Shown here in pieces: positions 12,001 through 23,692 of a stretch of 64,000 nt of DNA (within the stretch, counting starts at the first letter, position 1; the number at the start of each line of letters is the position of its first letter). Both the position numbers and the translations under genes were made by a program. The DNA lies in NCBI GenBank assembly GCA_037043015.1, contig CM073329.1, positions 4,790,648 through 4,854,647 of the forward strand, in the 5' to 3' direction. The stretch comes from Bryum argenteum. Lineage: Eukaryota; Streptophyta; Bryopsida; Bryales; Bryaceae. The notes beneath the pieces are model-generated. The model did not search any database and was not told the DNA's origin. It saw nothing but the letters and a program-made list of their open reading frames with translations.

Positions 12001-14910
12001 TGCATTTTGTGCCAGTGTGTACTCTGTGCTCACTTACAAAGGTTACATTTGCCAGGTTCGTATCATCGCAGCCCAAGCTCTTGTTACCGTAGCAATCAGA
12101 TCCGGTGAGCCTTATAGGCTTCAGATCTATGAGTTTTTGCACACTCTTGCTCAGGGAAGAACAAGGGAAAAAGTTATTGGTGCAGAAGCTACCAACGGAG
12201 AGGACCAAGGAGCCAGTGGGACTGGACTCAGCTCTATCATTGCACCTATGCTGAGAGTCTTGGATGAAGTTTACAAGGGTCAAGATCAATTTGTCAAGTA
12301 TGGCATACATTCCTTTGTCCATAAGCGTCAATGTACTGTTTCTGGTGTAATTATGAACCAAGCATGACTCGTTTACTTTTTGAGTGCAGGTAGAGTGCTT
12401 GTTCCTTATGTATAACATGTCCTAAAAGTCTGTTGTACTTTGATGCAGAGACATGAGGGAACATGACAATGCCAAACGAGAATGGACAGACGATGACCTG
12501 AAGAGACTGTATGATTCACATGAGAGATTATTGGATCTTGTATCACTGTATTGTTATGTTCCTCGCTCCAAGTACCTGCCCCTTGGTCCTACAAGGTAAT
12601 CAATGGGTCTGACTTTGCTCATTCTTCTAGGATATCACAATGGCGTCGCTAGAAATCAGAAATGTGTCATCAGTGATACCCAAGGATATTATGAGAAATA
12701 CTATAGAGGAAGGAGGTTCATCTACATCTGAGCCGACCAGTCTTGTGGAAGTCGCTTTGACCGTCTTACAAACTGAAGGCTTCGGCGGCTTCGGCGTCAA
12801 GTTGTACCTGGGTCGGAAGAAGGATGGTAACAAGTTGATAATTATCTCTGATGTAGGATTTGTGTGGTTTGTTTTATTGCAGCGCAAAGCTCATCAATTT
12901 GTACCGTAATGAGCACCGGATCGACGCGAATGCTGGTTACAATGACCCAGCCGTAGCTACGGGAATATCAGATCTGCTTGATGGAGGTAGAGGGAGCCGT
13001 GGAAATGAGGAGAATGCGTCGTCAGCGTGGGGTAACAATCAACCTGGCGTAGAGAGGGTACGAACTGCCTCCTCTGCTGTTTCACTTCTTCTGTTCTGGA
13101 ATAGTTTTTCATTTCACTTGGAGTCTTATTCGGCAATTTAAATATAGGTTTTTGTTTATTTCATCCGTGGTCACATGCTGGTCACAAATTCTCTCGCGAC
13201 ACCGAAGTTGTTCCTGATGTGTCATGATAACATTGGATTGTACGTGTAGGTAAATGCCTTCATGAAAGGTGGAGGCACCGATGCTCCTGAGGATGACGCA
13301 GAAGAAGAAGAGGAAACACGGCCTTCTGTCTCTTATGATGACATGTGGGCCAAGACACTTTTGGATGGCTCTGATAGCTCGGTGAGCTTAGTATCTCATT
13401 GTGGCCTTGCTTTTTTACATCTCCAGTATCTCAGTCGTGTACGTTTGTTGACTTCTCATGGTATAGAAGCCACCTCTTGCTAATGCGGGTGTGTATGTGT
13501 GCCACAGGATGACGAAGGAGGGTCATCTGGCTCTTCATCTCCAGGTTCAGCTGGATCGTCGAGAGCTGGCAGCACGCGTTTCCCTGGAGGATTGTTCACT
13601 GGTGGCCAGCCTTCACGTCGGGTATGGTGTTTTGAAGCTCGCTTAGTAGTTCAGAATGTCATTTGAGTTGTTATTGGTTGAAGCTTTTCCTTCGAGTTTT
13701 TGACAGCACTTCTCCTGAAAAAGAAGTCGTGAACAAATAAGGCCACTCCAGATTGATTACAAAGCTACTCGAATACTCAAAGTATCAGCTTGGTGTTTTG
13801 TTTCTTTTGTAGGAGGTTGATAATAGGTTTCATACCTCCACAGTCGGTTCTGGTATGAGAGACATGTCGACCAAATCAGATTCACCAAAGGTAGACTTGC
13901 TCACATTGTCCAGACTTTTCAACTTGAGAGGCATCAGAAATAATATAGCTTTACGCTTTATTACCTTGTGTACTTCCTTTCTTGACTTCATTTGCAGTTT
14001 TTGATCGTAAGACTTTAAGCTAAAGAATCCCTCATGACATTTGCAATCAGACATCTGGACGGAAGTTTGGCACTTCAGCGAGGAATGATTCAATGAACTC
14101 GGATAGCACTACTCGAGACTCTCCTCGAATGAGTGTTGATGCGGGCAGTGACGATCGTCAAGAGCCTCAATTTGGCAAAGCACTCTATGATTTTACTGCC
14201 GGTGGTGATGAGGAGGTACTTTGTCTTCTCTCCTTCACTCGGGTGCTCATATTAGGATGTTATCTTGTGCCACCTCAAGAGTCCTTGTATTGATGAGGCA
14301 TGAAGACGTGCTCAGCTTACTTTTTTAGACGAATCAACATTTGTGTTGGGTCTAGAGTATCGTATTCTCACGAAGTTTGTTATGGTTGCAGCTCAATTTG
14401 ACAGCAGGAGAAGAACTAGAGATTGAGTACGAAGTCGATGGGTGGTTTTCGGTTCGTCTCTGACCCATATATACTCTACACCTCTCTCTCACGATCACCA
14501 AGTAGTCCAACTTGGTCATACTCTCAAATGACACCTCCAAAGCTACTCATGCCAAATAAAAGAACAGTACATCATAGTTTTCGAATGATTGTCACGTGAA
14601 CTCTTGTTAAATTGTTAACATATTTCGATACATCTAGTCTCACACCACCAGTATCTGCATAACGCAGACCTCTACTTAATCTGAAAAGTGCATGAATCTA
14701 ACACTGTTGAGTTTGTTTCTCATGTCATTTTCGTTATTGTGTTCTCCTCACTATCAATCACAATGTAGTTCCTTCTAGAGCTATTTGATCTGATCTATGT
14801 TCTATAGTCAACTTGCCTAATTCTTGGCTGTACTGCAGGTGAGGAAGAGAAGGCCTGGACGTGACGGAAAGATACAGGGACTTGTTCCAGTTCTTTACGT
14901 GGCTTATTAG
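6036..14910 (+). CDS. TASH3: TASH3 (TSAUCER), SH3-domain subunit of the TPLATE/TSET complex
   Basis: This is the large adaptin-like subunit of the TPLATE (TSET) adaptor, which drives clathrin-mediated endocytosis at the plant plasma membrane. I reconstructed 27 coding exons with GT/AG introns and continuous phase: 6036-6254, 6461-6601, 6711-6770, 6936-7028, 7261-7495, 7671-7777, 8095-8160, 8343-8443, 8636-8730, 8998-9018, 9178-9273, 9351-9471, 9567-9770, 10200-10402, 10513-10778, 11098-11199, 11315-11482, 11760-11948, 12056-12297, 12449-12595, 12883-13057, 13250-13381, 13508-13621, 13813-13890, 14051-14215, 14392-14451, 14839-14910. They sum to 3672 nt, or 1223 aa. The start gives MAQDPGASLMDLITSDP. 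A long alpha-helical (HEAT/adaptin-like) body includes LRYVYYFLARLL and LYQLLLDPSERVCFEA. An acidic, Ser-rich linker covers about residues 1018-1165. A C-terminal SH3 domain (about 1168-1222) starts with the classical ALYDF and ends the protein. I see no lesion. The symbol rests on family recognition. Confidence 0.9.
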
Positions 14911-15855
14911 TGAATGTAAGCTTCAGCCATTGGGGCAACTTCTTTAAAACGTCTACGTTGATAGAGTAGTATGTTGTCGTTTGTTGAAACATGTTCCTTC
15001 CACACTGATGTGGTCTATTCTTTAGAAGCGAATTATCATAATTGGGAACAATGATGAAGACAGTCGATAGTCTAAGCGCTTTTCGCTTAGGCTCGACTGG
15101 GCATACCCTTATTCCTGGTGGTCATTTATTGACTTTTTCAAGAGTGTAAGCACTTTTTGTGCATAGGCAAAGTGGAAGACTATACCAAGTGGAATCATCA
15201 ATTTTAGACTCTCCTACTATTTGTTATGAATTGATCTCCTTAATTGGAAGAAACTAATTGTGTACCTTTGGTCCCAAGTAGTGGTACACTAGTGAAAATG
15301 GCACTAAAAGTTGAACTAAAAGGTGTCATTGTTCAACTTTTTCCTAATGCACAAAAGGCACCTAGTCATTGTTCAACTTTTTCCTAAACCAAATATACCT
15401 TACAAAATGTGTGTTGTTTTCCTATATCGTTGTCTTCACACCCTTTTTAGAAAATAATTTGCCTGAAGTCATAAAAGTAAATTGAGTCTCTAACACTTTG
15501 CACGGCCACTTCCAACTTGATCACCTACACGGAAAAAAATTATGACCAAGATGTTTGAAGCAACAATCTTCAAGTTTCCCTTTGCATCATGGAGACAATA
15601 TTTCACCCAAAATAACTTCTGACTTTGAACATTGTGATCCCACAAATGGTGCAAATTCAATAGCTGAAATTTTACATGATAATACTAATAGTAGGTAAGT
15701 TTGAAATCCGACCGTTCAAACTACAAAAAAAATTATTAAAATCAAAAATAAAAAATAAATCCGACCATATTTCAATTTGAACAAGGAGTAAAAATATGCA
15801 CTTTTTAGATTAGGAAGTCCAAAAGACACCTTGGATAATTAGAGGTGATCTTTAA
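14911..15855. other. TASH3 3' flank and intergenic sequence
   Basis: This holds the 3' UTR and downstream spacer, with no further ORF of note. A segment at about 15160-15222 (caagtggaatcatca context) resembles 60142-60213, so it is a dispersed repeat. Confidence 0.45.
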
Positions 15856-16110
15856 CCCCTAGAGATCCACGATGTTTTGGGAGCTTGAAATCCTAACACT
15901 GACCACTATGTACTAACAGGGGTATGTTCAATATTTTTGAATTTTTTTGATAATTTCAACGGTAGGATCTTGAAGTAGACTACCATCGGTAGTAGTGTGA
16001 AAAATTTCAACCGTTGGATCATCATTAGATGTGAGATCATAACATTTGAAGTTGACTGTAAATTTGTTTTTGGCCTTGACGGTAAAAGCCGAATCGGTGG
16101 CCGTGGTCAT
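15856..16110 (+). mobile_element. TTAA-family element, left end only
   Basis: TTAA (15852-15855) is followed by CCCCTAGAGATCC. The interior carries the family core motifs ccgttggatcat and gtgagatcataacatttgaag. No matching TTAGGGG/TTAA right end was found downstream, so the copy looks truncated and the end coordinate is approximate. Confidence 0.55.
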
Positions 16111-17755
16111 TTATGAGTTAAAGAGTATTTGAATTTAATTAATCAAAGAAAGAACCAATATGGTGACTCAAAAAACTGAAAAAGTATATTTACAAAGTGA
16201 AAAAAAAGGACTGTAAAGAGCAAAAGTTACAAAGATGAAAAGGCTTATGTTAACATCAACCAAGTGGGACCTTAGGGACGTACTTTTCAAGAAAACCTGA
16301 GAATTTCAAAAAGGAAAATACAACCTTTTTAATGTACACTTTCCTACAAGGCAGGAGGTCCACAGTTTTGGTTTAATTTCATTAACACCAAAAAGTACTT
16401 CCTGAACAGTATTCTAAAATGTCCCAATTGGTTGCATACCACTGAGTTTTGTAGGAGGGTTGAGCTAACAATTGAGTGGCTCAATCCTGCACCCTCACTG
16501 GGACTTGGACAGGACATCCCTCAAGGTGAGACTTACCCCAGCGCCTGCCCTCTCATACTCCCTGCCCAACCAAAATATGGCAATTTTTTTCTTTTAAGTC
16601 TTCAACTACTTTTTTTGAAATTTTGAGTTTGGAAATGGGATCTAAGACCCCATTTTACCCTTGGCAACCCTACCATGGGATCATGATTGACATCAACGAT
16701 TCAAAAATAGGGGGCAAATTTACTCCCAAATTTTTATATGGCCGAGCAGGGTTTCGGGGGCAGGGAGGGAGGGACACTGGTAAGTCTGAGCTTGGGGGAT
16801 GTCCTACCAAATCGCCTCACTGGGCACCTTTGGTTGAAATCATCCTCCCATTGTTCTTTCTTTCCTTATAGATATTCACAAATATTATACAGAGTTGTAG
16901 ACTCTCCAGGCTTGTGTGCTATGAACCATATGTATTATTCTTAAATCAGTAAAACATTGACTAATTTTTAAAATATAATGAATAAATAAATAATAATAAT
17001 TTCAAATGAAATACGGGCAGTCTTGTACCGTTGCTTTAGAGACTAGAAAGGTTTAATGGTGGATGATCACGTTTAAGTTGTTCTCTTTTTATACTTAAAC
17101 TTCCAAGTGTTCAATTTTGAGATGTTGTACAATTTCTAAGACTTTTACAATTTGCATCTTTGAGAGATTATTGCAAGGGGCTTAGAGATTTTAGAGATTA
17201 TTGCAAGGTCTACAGGAGTTTATGAGCTCAAGAAAAAACATCTTACATTCAAGTTCAATGTTTACACTAAAGTTGAAAGTTAGTGGCATAAGAATGAGAC
17301 AACTGCAAGGGGGCTTGGTTCAAACTATGAGTAGTTTAATATTTCTTTTTGTATGGTTTGTTATCAAAATATTGGTTACATTCAAACATTAGAAATTCAG
17401 ATTATTAGTTAGTCTAATCTTCTACTTACTCCCCCCATACACACAGATTGCTTACATGATTAACTTCGGTACAAATTCATCATTTGAGCCATCTACCGTA
17501 GCATATAGTTTTGTCTTTTTGAAATATCATAAAGTTTGTTCAAATAACCAACAAATGATGACTTTCTCTTGCCCTCAATAAATACAAAGAGTCATTGTTC
17601 AAACTCTATAATTATCATATCATCATAACACCACAAAGATATTTGTAAGCCACTACTCCACATGTGCCAACATTTACAAGAATTTAAAAAATCATTTTTG
17701 CATGGTGGTGGTATCCTGCAACCACAACCCATTAACCTTTCATACCCTAAAAGCA
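16111..17755. other. Intergenic, no gene seen
   Basis: This is repeat-like sequence. A moderately GC-rich block at about 16470-16870 has short ORFs but no domain I recognise. It may be an old transposon fragment. Confidence 0.35.
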
Positions 17756-18037
17756 CCCACAATTAAAAAAAAAAAAATGACCCAAAAACAACCCACAATT
17801 AAAAAAAAAAAAAATGACCCAAAAACAACCCACAATTAAAAAAAGAAGATTAAATGACCCAAAAACAACCCACAATTAAAAAAAGAAGATTAAATGACCC
17901 AAAAACAACCCACAATTTAAAAAATAAAAATAAATGACCCAAAAACAACCCACAATTAAAAAAATAATATTAAATGACCCAAAAACAACCCACAATTAAA
18001 ATAATAAAAATAAATGACCCAAAAACAACCCACAATT
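17756..18037 (+). repeat. Minisatellite, about 40-bp unit, 8 repeats of the anchor
   Basis: The anchor CCCACAATT recurs at 17756, 17792, 17829, 17869, 17909, 17949, 17989 and 18029, and each unit ends in atgacccaaaaacaa. The first spacings are 36 and 37 bp and the rest are exactly 40 bp. Units differ only in their A-rich middle, as expected from unequal exchange or slippage. Confidence 0.9.
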
Positions 18038-18741
18038 TTTTTTAAAAAATAATTAATCTTACAACAGTAGCAGTCGGTTAATCCCAGACAATGAGAGGGA
18101 CAGTGGGAACCAAAGGGGAAAAGAAAAGGTAAGCAGGAATAATTAATGGAATGTTCCTGGAAAGAGCAAGGCCCCTCAGCCACCGCCAGAAAGAAAAGAA
18201 AAATGGGGGACCTGCAATGATAAAGATAAAGACAACCATGCTTCATCTCCCCCACTGTAGATTTTGAGCATGTGCTTGAATGGTGGCCCTCCTTCCTAAA
18301 CGCAGACCCTAGATAGTTGCATTCCGTGTTGTTTTCAATTAATGAGTGGCCATGCTTTAAAGGTACTCAATAACCAATCAATTTCATATTATCTAATTGG
18401 GGGGATTAATTTCTGATACATGTGTAAAATCTAGGGATTTGGATCAAATCATGAATTCTAAATCTATCTTTGAAAGCTTTGAAAGTGGAAGCAATATGGT
18501 TACGAGAACCAAGTTAGTCTAAAATGTACACCTTGAGTACATTAGAAATTGAAGGTGGAATCTAGAATGTAGTCATTGCTTTGATGGGGTTAGTGAAGGA
18601 CACTTGACAGACTTAACACGATGGTAAACCATATGAGTACACACATAGTGACAATTCAGACCTCTAGTGGGTATAAGTTGCTGCCTTGAGTATATTCGTT
18701 GATGTAGTGGTTTTGTGTACGTGGTTTGTGTACGAAGACCA

Positions 18742-18749
18742 CCACGTGG
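18742..18749. promoter_or_regulatory. G-box CCACGTGG (copy 1)
   Basis: This is a perfect palindromic G-box core, CACGTG, with symmetrical C/G flanks. It is a classical bZIP and bHLH binding site, about 1.4 kb upstream of the bZIP start codon and inside duplication unit 1. Confidence 0.6.
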
Positions 18750-18922
18750 CTTGTGTGCAAAGACCACCTTTCTATGATATGGATAAGGATGATCCGGTAA
18801 TTACGATGGTAATATGAGTAAACCCCATGAGCACACTAGAGAGTGGCAATTCAAACCTCAGGTGGGTGGGTGATCCAAGTTCCTGCTTTGAGTATATTCG
18901 TTGATGTAGTGTACGAAGACCA

Positions 18923-18930
18923 CCACGTGG
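18923..18930. promoter_or_regulatory. G-box CCACGTGG (copy 2)
   Basis: This is the second perfect G-box, in the equivalent position of duplication unit 2, 181 bp from the first. The octamer is unchanged although the units around it have diverged. Confidence 0.6.
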
Positions 18931-19218
18931 TTTGTGTACGTGGTTTATATATAAAGACCACCTTTTTATGATATGGATAAGGACAATCCAGTAATTAAAT
19001 GTAAATCAACGGAACGAAGTTGTCAAAACTACCAAGTTCAAAATGAGAGAGCTAGGATTTTATTTTTATACTAATAATCTAAACATGACCTAAGTATCAC
19101 ACGAGTATCATCCAAGTATCGGATAGGTATTATACAAAGATTACCGCCAGAAAGAAAAAAGAAACCCGGCAACGATAAAGATAAAGACAGCCCTGCCGCT
19201 TCATCTCCCCCACTGTAG

Positions 19219-20139
19219 CCTCGCCCTCCACTGACCATGCACAGACAGTGGCAGGGATTTGATGACTCTAGCTTGGATTAATTAGTTGCTGCGATCAGAA
19301 TTGATTCGCTCCCGAAGCTGCGGTGAGTGGCTGAGATTCATCGCAGTTTAGCAAGCTTTGGGATTTGTCACTACATATCTTGTAAGAAAAAGTGGGAGGA
19401 TGGCATTTGTTTACGAATTGTGGAGTCCTGTAAGTAGGGAATGGCGTGTGTAAGAAAATTCGTCTTCACCCTCTTGCGAGATTTTCGGTCCCTTTTTTAA
19501 GCCTGGTGCGATATGCCGTGTAAGTATTTCGGGCCGGAGCCTCGGATATATAGAGTAATTTAGTGGCAATTCTTTTCATTGATGCTAGGGTTTCGACTTT
19601 TTCGCGTCTGAGGTTGCTTTTTGGTTCTGGTTCAACCTTTTCGAGTTTGAGAAAATCATCAAGTGAGCGGTCGGTGTTGCGCCAGTTTACCTTTTTGGTG
19701 CGAGTACTTTGCTCGGGAGATGCGGAAGGAGGAGGAAGCCAGCCATTCGATTTGACTAGCTCAGGGACATGGCTGCTGCTGGTTCTTTGAACAAGAGAGT
19801 CGTAGCGTCTCGATTACAACAACAATAGCGTCGTGCTTGTAGCCACCACTACCACCTTCTCTCTCTCTCTCTCTCTTTCAACAATAATAGTTAGTCAGTG
19901 GTGTTGTGTTGTATTATAGGCCTCTCAACCAATTCTTTCTCTTTTCCCCCCCGCTTTTCAGCACTTTGCGTGTTGTTTCTTGCTCCGATCTGTGGAATTT
20001 TGGCATCAGAAGCTCAATGTAGGGTAAGTAGGGGAGGGATCGTCGACAATGGTGCGGATCTTGGATTTAGGTTACGCAATGCTCAAGCAGGAGGGGTTTG
20101 ATTTGTAGTGGATTCCGTTGAGTAGGGAGTTCGGTCAAG
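19219..20139 (+). promoter_or_regulatory. Probable core promoter and 5' leader of the bZIP gene
   Basis: This is a GC-richer stretch leading to the bZIP ATG. It contains a CT microsatellite at about 19857-19878, typical of plant leaders. A 75-codon ORF (19563-19790) could be an upstream ORF or simply leader sequence. No motif was recognised in it. Confidence 0.45.
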
Positions 20140-22960
20140 ATGCAGCGGAATTTTTCCGTGGATGATATTTTAGGAACATTTTGGAAGTTGGATACGAGCC
20201 AGGGGGAGGCGAAGGGGCCAGTGGTTTCGATTCCAGAGGAGGTACAGGATGATGAGGATACGCACATACCGGTGGTGGAGTCGTTGCGGACGATCGAGGT
20301 AGACAGGGGGGGTAGTATGAATCGGTCGGCATCGGAGTACGCATTTCAGGAGTTTCTGAAAGTGAGTGAAGCGAGCGGGGGGTTTGCGCGTCCCAAGAGC
20401 CGGTTCATGACGAATGAGGGCATCCGAGACACGAACGAGGACGACGAGGAAGACGAGGATACAGACCCTCCAAGCCCGGCTAGTCCCGAATCGCCCGAAA
20501 CCTCTGATAATACGAAGACCGAGATTGTTAGCCTCTCCAAACAGGGATCCGATGAGGTTGACAAAGCGATGGTGCCTGCCAACTTTGTGCTGCCGAAACT
20601 CGAGATTCGGACCCTGAGCGGTGTGGTCGATCAGGAGGAGGTCAGCGATGCCTTGAATCCTTTGTTTTCAGGTATTCGAGATGAAGTGGAGAAAGCGGCT
20701 ACAGCTACCAACAGCCCGCAGGAATACGAGTACTTTCTCAAGCATAAACTTGATATCGCTTGTGCTGCTGTTGCCCTTACTCGGGTGAGGTCATCCTTAC
20801 TCCCTGTTATGTTTCTGTGCTTATTGTAGCTCAGAATCCTTCTTCAGCCTCCCGGTGCTTGTGAAGGACTGTTACAGTGGCAGGACCTCAAGGACAGTTT
20901 TAGGTGCGCACATCGACTAGTTTAAATAGCGCCAGTCTCTCCCTGATTTTAGAGTAGGAAAAATGATAGCTGTTTGACATTCTCTGCTGCTGTTTTTGGA
21001 CATTAGTCTGCTGCTGGAGGAGCGAATGCGGAGCCACCCAGGTCGCAGTCAAGCTATACTCCTGTACCTTATGGTGAACTTCTGAGCTTTCTCTGGTGTG
21101 ATGGAAGTGCTGTTTTGATGGTTTAAATAAGAATCGATGTTTGTAAGCGACTCTCGTGAGGTCCCAATCATCAGCTTTTGGGTGATCTTAGGTGGTGGTG
21201 CTCCTCTTGGGATACCTGCTTTGCCTCCAAAGCCTGAGTATGGGGCTGTGGTTCCCCCAACCAGAACTCGAGCTATCACGAGTGGCTCAGATGTTTCTGA
21301 AGACGAAGAATCAGAGCTGGGACAGAATGTGGCACCTGGTGACATTAAGCGTGTGAAGAGGTGATCACTTTCTCTTGATTTTGTTGTAGCCTCTGTTCTG
21401 GGCGAAGGAGGTTTCTCGCAATCTTGAGTTTCGTGCAGTTTTCACAACAACGAATATTGCGAACAGAAATATCACATGTTTGGAAGTATTTTTTCTGCTA
21501 TGCTATAGATCCCGAATGTATCTTTCTGAATTATGTTCAGTCATTCTAATTGTAGGCTGATATGTTGTCCGCGCGTTTCAGAATGCTTTCCAACAGGGAG
21601 TCAGCACGACGATCACGGAGGAGAAAGCAAGCACATCTGACTGAACTTGAGACGCAGGTATGGTTGGTGAAAATTGTCATTGTACGTTAATTGGTTTGTT
21701 GAAGTTGGTACATCGACTATGCTTTTTTAAGTGTTACCTTAATGCCGTTCATGTTCGACTCTTGTATGTACCGCCTATTATGACGAAGGTACTCTGAATT
21801 CACGAATATAGATATTTTGTTGTTGGGAAATTGATTACCTTTTCTAGAAATTTGTAGTCTCCATAGTTTGCGTAAATCTCTTGGGTATTTGATGCAAAGG
21901 TTATGATTTAACATGCTGCATGACTCAGTTACTGATGCGATTTTGTGTCTTTTTCCAGGTTGCTCAGTTGCGTGCTGAAAATTCCACAATTATGAAAAGG
22001 GTTGCGGAGATCACCCTCAAGTTCCAAGAAGCCGCCATGGAAAATCGCGTGCTAAAGGCAGATGTTGCATCTTTACAAGCGAAAGTGAGTGATACTATGC
22101 CATGTCCTTCCTCCTGTGTTCAGTTCTGTAAGTGGCTGATCACAAATGTCTACATTCTGCCCGTTTTTAGAAGTTGCATTAAACACAATTTTGAGAAACT
22201 TATTACCATATTTATCTTACTGATGATAACCAACCGTATTTGTGTTAGTTTGATTCGGAAAGTAAAAGATTATCTAATAAGAATGATCATGCAGTATATC
22301 GACAGGAAGGGGTGCTTTACGTATCAGCACCCTGCTCCAATATTGTATCAGCATGTATCATAAAAAAAGGATCAACCCGAAGAGTATATGTCGTACGTTC
22401 TCTGTAGGGACATTCCTATCATGTTTTTAAGTACACACGATTGGTATAGGGTTCATAATTATCAGTGAGGGTGCTTCTATCTTACATGCATGTCTGCAGG
22501 AGATGTTTTCTTCTACTATCTTAGGTTCGAGAACTCTGTAGTTTCTCATAATGATGAATCATGTTATGTACAGCTGAAGGTTGCAGAAAGTATGGTACCA
22601 GGGACAAACAACGGGCAAACAGGGACAATGGAAATGCCACACGGAGGCCCCAGATACATGGCATACGCAACAGGGGGCAATGGCCCGCACTATGTGCAAC
22701 AACAGGCTCCTTCGGTTGTGCAGCAGCAGCAGCAGCATGAACAACAGCAGGGAGGAGGATTTCCTGGAGGCAAAATGGAGCAACAGCAGGGAGGAGGATT
22801 TACAGGAGGCAAAATGGGTCGGACGCCGTCCATGCAAAGGGTAGCAAGTCTGGAGCACCTGCAGAAGCGCATTCGAGGAGGGCCAGCGTGCAACAATCCT
22901 GCGTGGGGTGGCCCCTTCGAGGCCGATGGCAATTCCATGTTGGAGCAACGGGAGGATTGA
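20140..22960 (+). CDS. Group C (Opaque2-like) bZIP transcription factor
   Basis: This is a nuclear DNA-binding factor for ACGT-core sites (G-box, C-box). Six coding exons with consistent phase were rebuilt: 20140-20784, 21007-21073, 21192-21360, 21582-21657, 21959-22084, 22574-22960. Together they encode 489 aa. The N-terminal motif [12 protein letters not shown] (after MNR) is characteristic of group C. An acidic, Pro/Ser-rich segment follows ([19 protein letters not shown]). The basic region is [19 protein letters not shown] (about residues 290-308) with the N-x7-R signature. A long leucine zipper runs through exons 4-6 to about residue 368, with an exon junction within the bZIP domain. The C-terminus has a Gln-rich stretch with a 13-residue tandem duplication, then the conserved [18 protein letters not shown] see no lesion. 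The two upstream G-boxes make autoregulation possible. Confidence 0.92.
22739..22816 (+). repeat. 39-bp in-frame tandem duplication in the bZIP C-terminus
   Basis: Units 22739-22777 and 22778-22816 encode [13 protein letters not shown] and [13 protein letters not shown]. They differ at very few bases, so the duplication looks recent compared with the rest of the gene. Confidence 0.85.
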
Positions 22961-23692
22961 CCTTCTGATATTGTTACCCCATCTCACCATCTTAGTTTTT
23001 CTCATCTTCTGCTACGTCTGTGGAGAAGTTAGTTACTGCTAAAGAATGAAATGACAGCAATCCAGAAAACTAAGGTGAATGATCTGCTCTCGGTCTCTCA
23101 TTCGAGGAGTAGGTTGTACAGAAACATATAAAAGTCCAGTGGGAACTTGTTTGTTTCACATTAATGGACCCTACCTAGCATGATTCACTAGCACCAGCGG
23201 ATTGTCTGACTCATTTTTAGAGGGCATTGATGTGGGATTTAGGAAAATATTTGTACTTTTAGAGTTATTGTAGTGTCATTCCATTGAATCTTATTTACTT
23301 TCTGTTCATTTCAGTAGCTATGAGAGCATCAATGTCATTGGTTCCTTGATTGTTCGTTGTCTTATGCATCGGAGGTGTCTGACTGGTTCTTGGATTGTGC
23401 CGTAGTGAGATTCACCTGCAGGTTACAATCTATTGTTTTTAAATTTGAGTGAGCAGTATGCAGTCGAGTTTTCTTTCTTCTTTTTTCTTTCAAAAAAAGA
23501 AGTTATTATCATTCAATATTATTATTATTACTAGTGGGACCCGTGCCGTTGAGCACGTTCAACTTGGATTGCCTAAAGCTATAAAACATTCATAAACTTC
23601 AAATAAGTTGATACAGAAAATATTAAAAAATACATATCAAATTTATATATTTAGAATAATAAAATATACATCAATGGTCTCAAACATGGTCT
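22961..23692. other. bZIP 3' flank, no gene seen
   Basis: This holds the 3' UTR and spacer. It ends in AT-rich, simple-sequence-like DNA (att repeats near 23515-23531). Confidence 0.45.

Larger units (their letters stand above)
18618..18997 (+). repeat. Tandem duplication, two units of about 185-195 bp
   Basis: Unit 1 (18618-18802) and unit 2 (18803-18997) share acgatggtaa, gagtatattcgttgatg, gtacgaagaccaccacgtgg and gatatggataagga in the same order. Divergence is moderate, with small indels. Confidence 0.8.
18183..19218 (+). repeat. Direct repeat pair bracketing a duplicated promoter block
   Basis: A segment of about 75 bp at 18183-18260 (ccgccagaaagaaaa ... catctcccccactgtag) recurs at 19144-19218 with small differences. 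The two copies enclose about 0.9 kb that itself holds a tandem duplication. All of it lies 0.9-2 kb upstream of the bZIP start codon, so the proximal promoter or leader seems to have been duplicated in steps. Confidence 0.75.

Noticed and set aside
12640..12909. 89-codon ORF inside TASH3
   Set aside because: It lies in the intron 12596-12882. The conserved sequence resumes at 12883 (SAKLINLYR) in a different frame.
17756..18037. CRISPR-like array of regular repeats
   Set aside because: The units are direct A-rich tandem repeats without unique spacers, in a eukaryotic nuclear genome.
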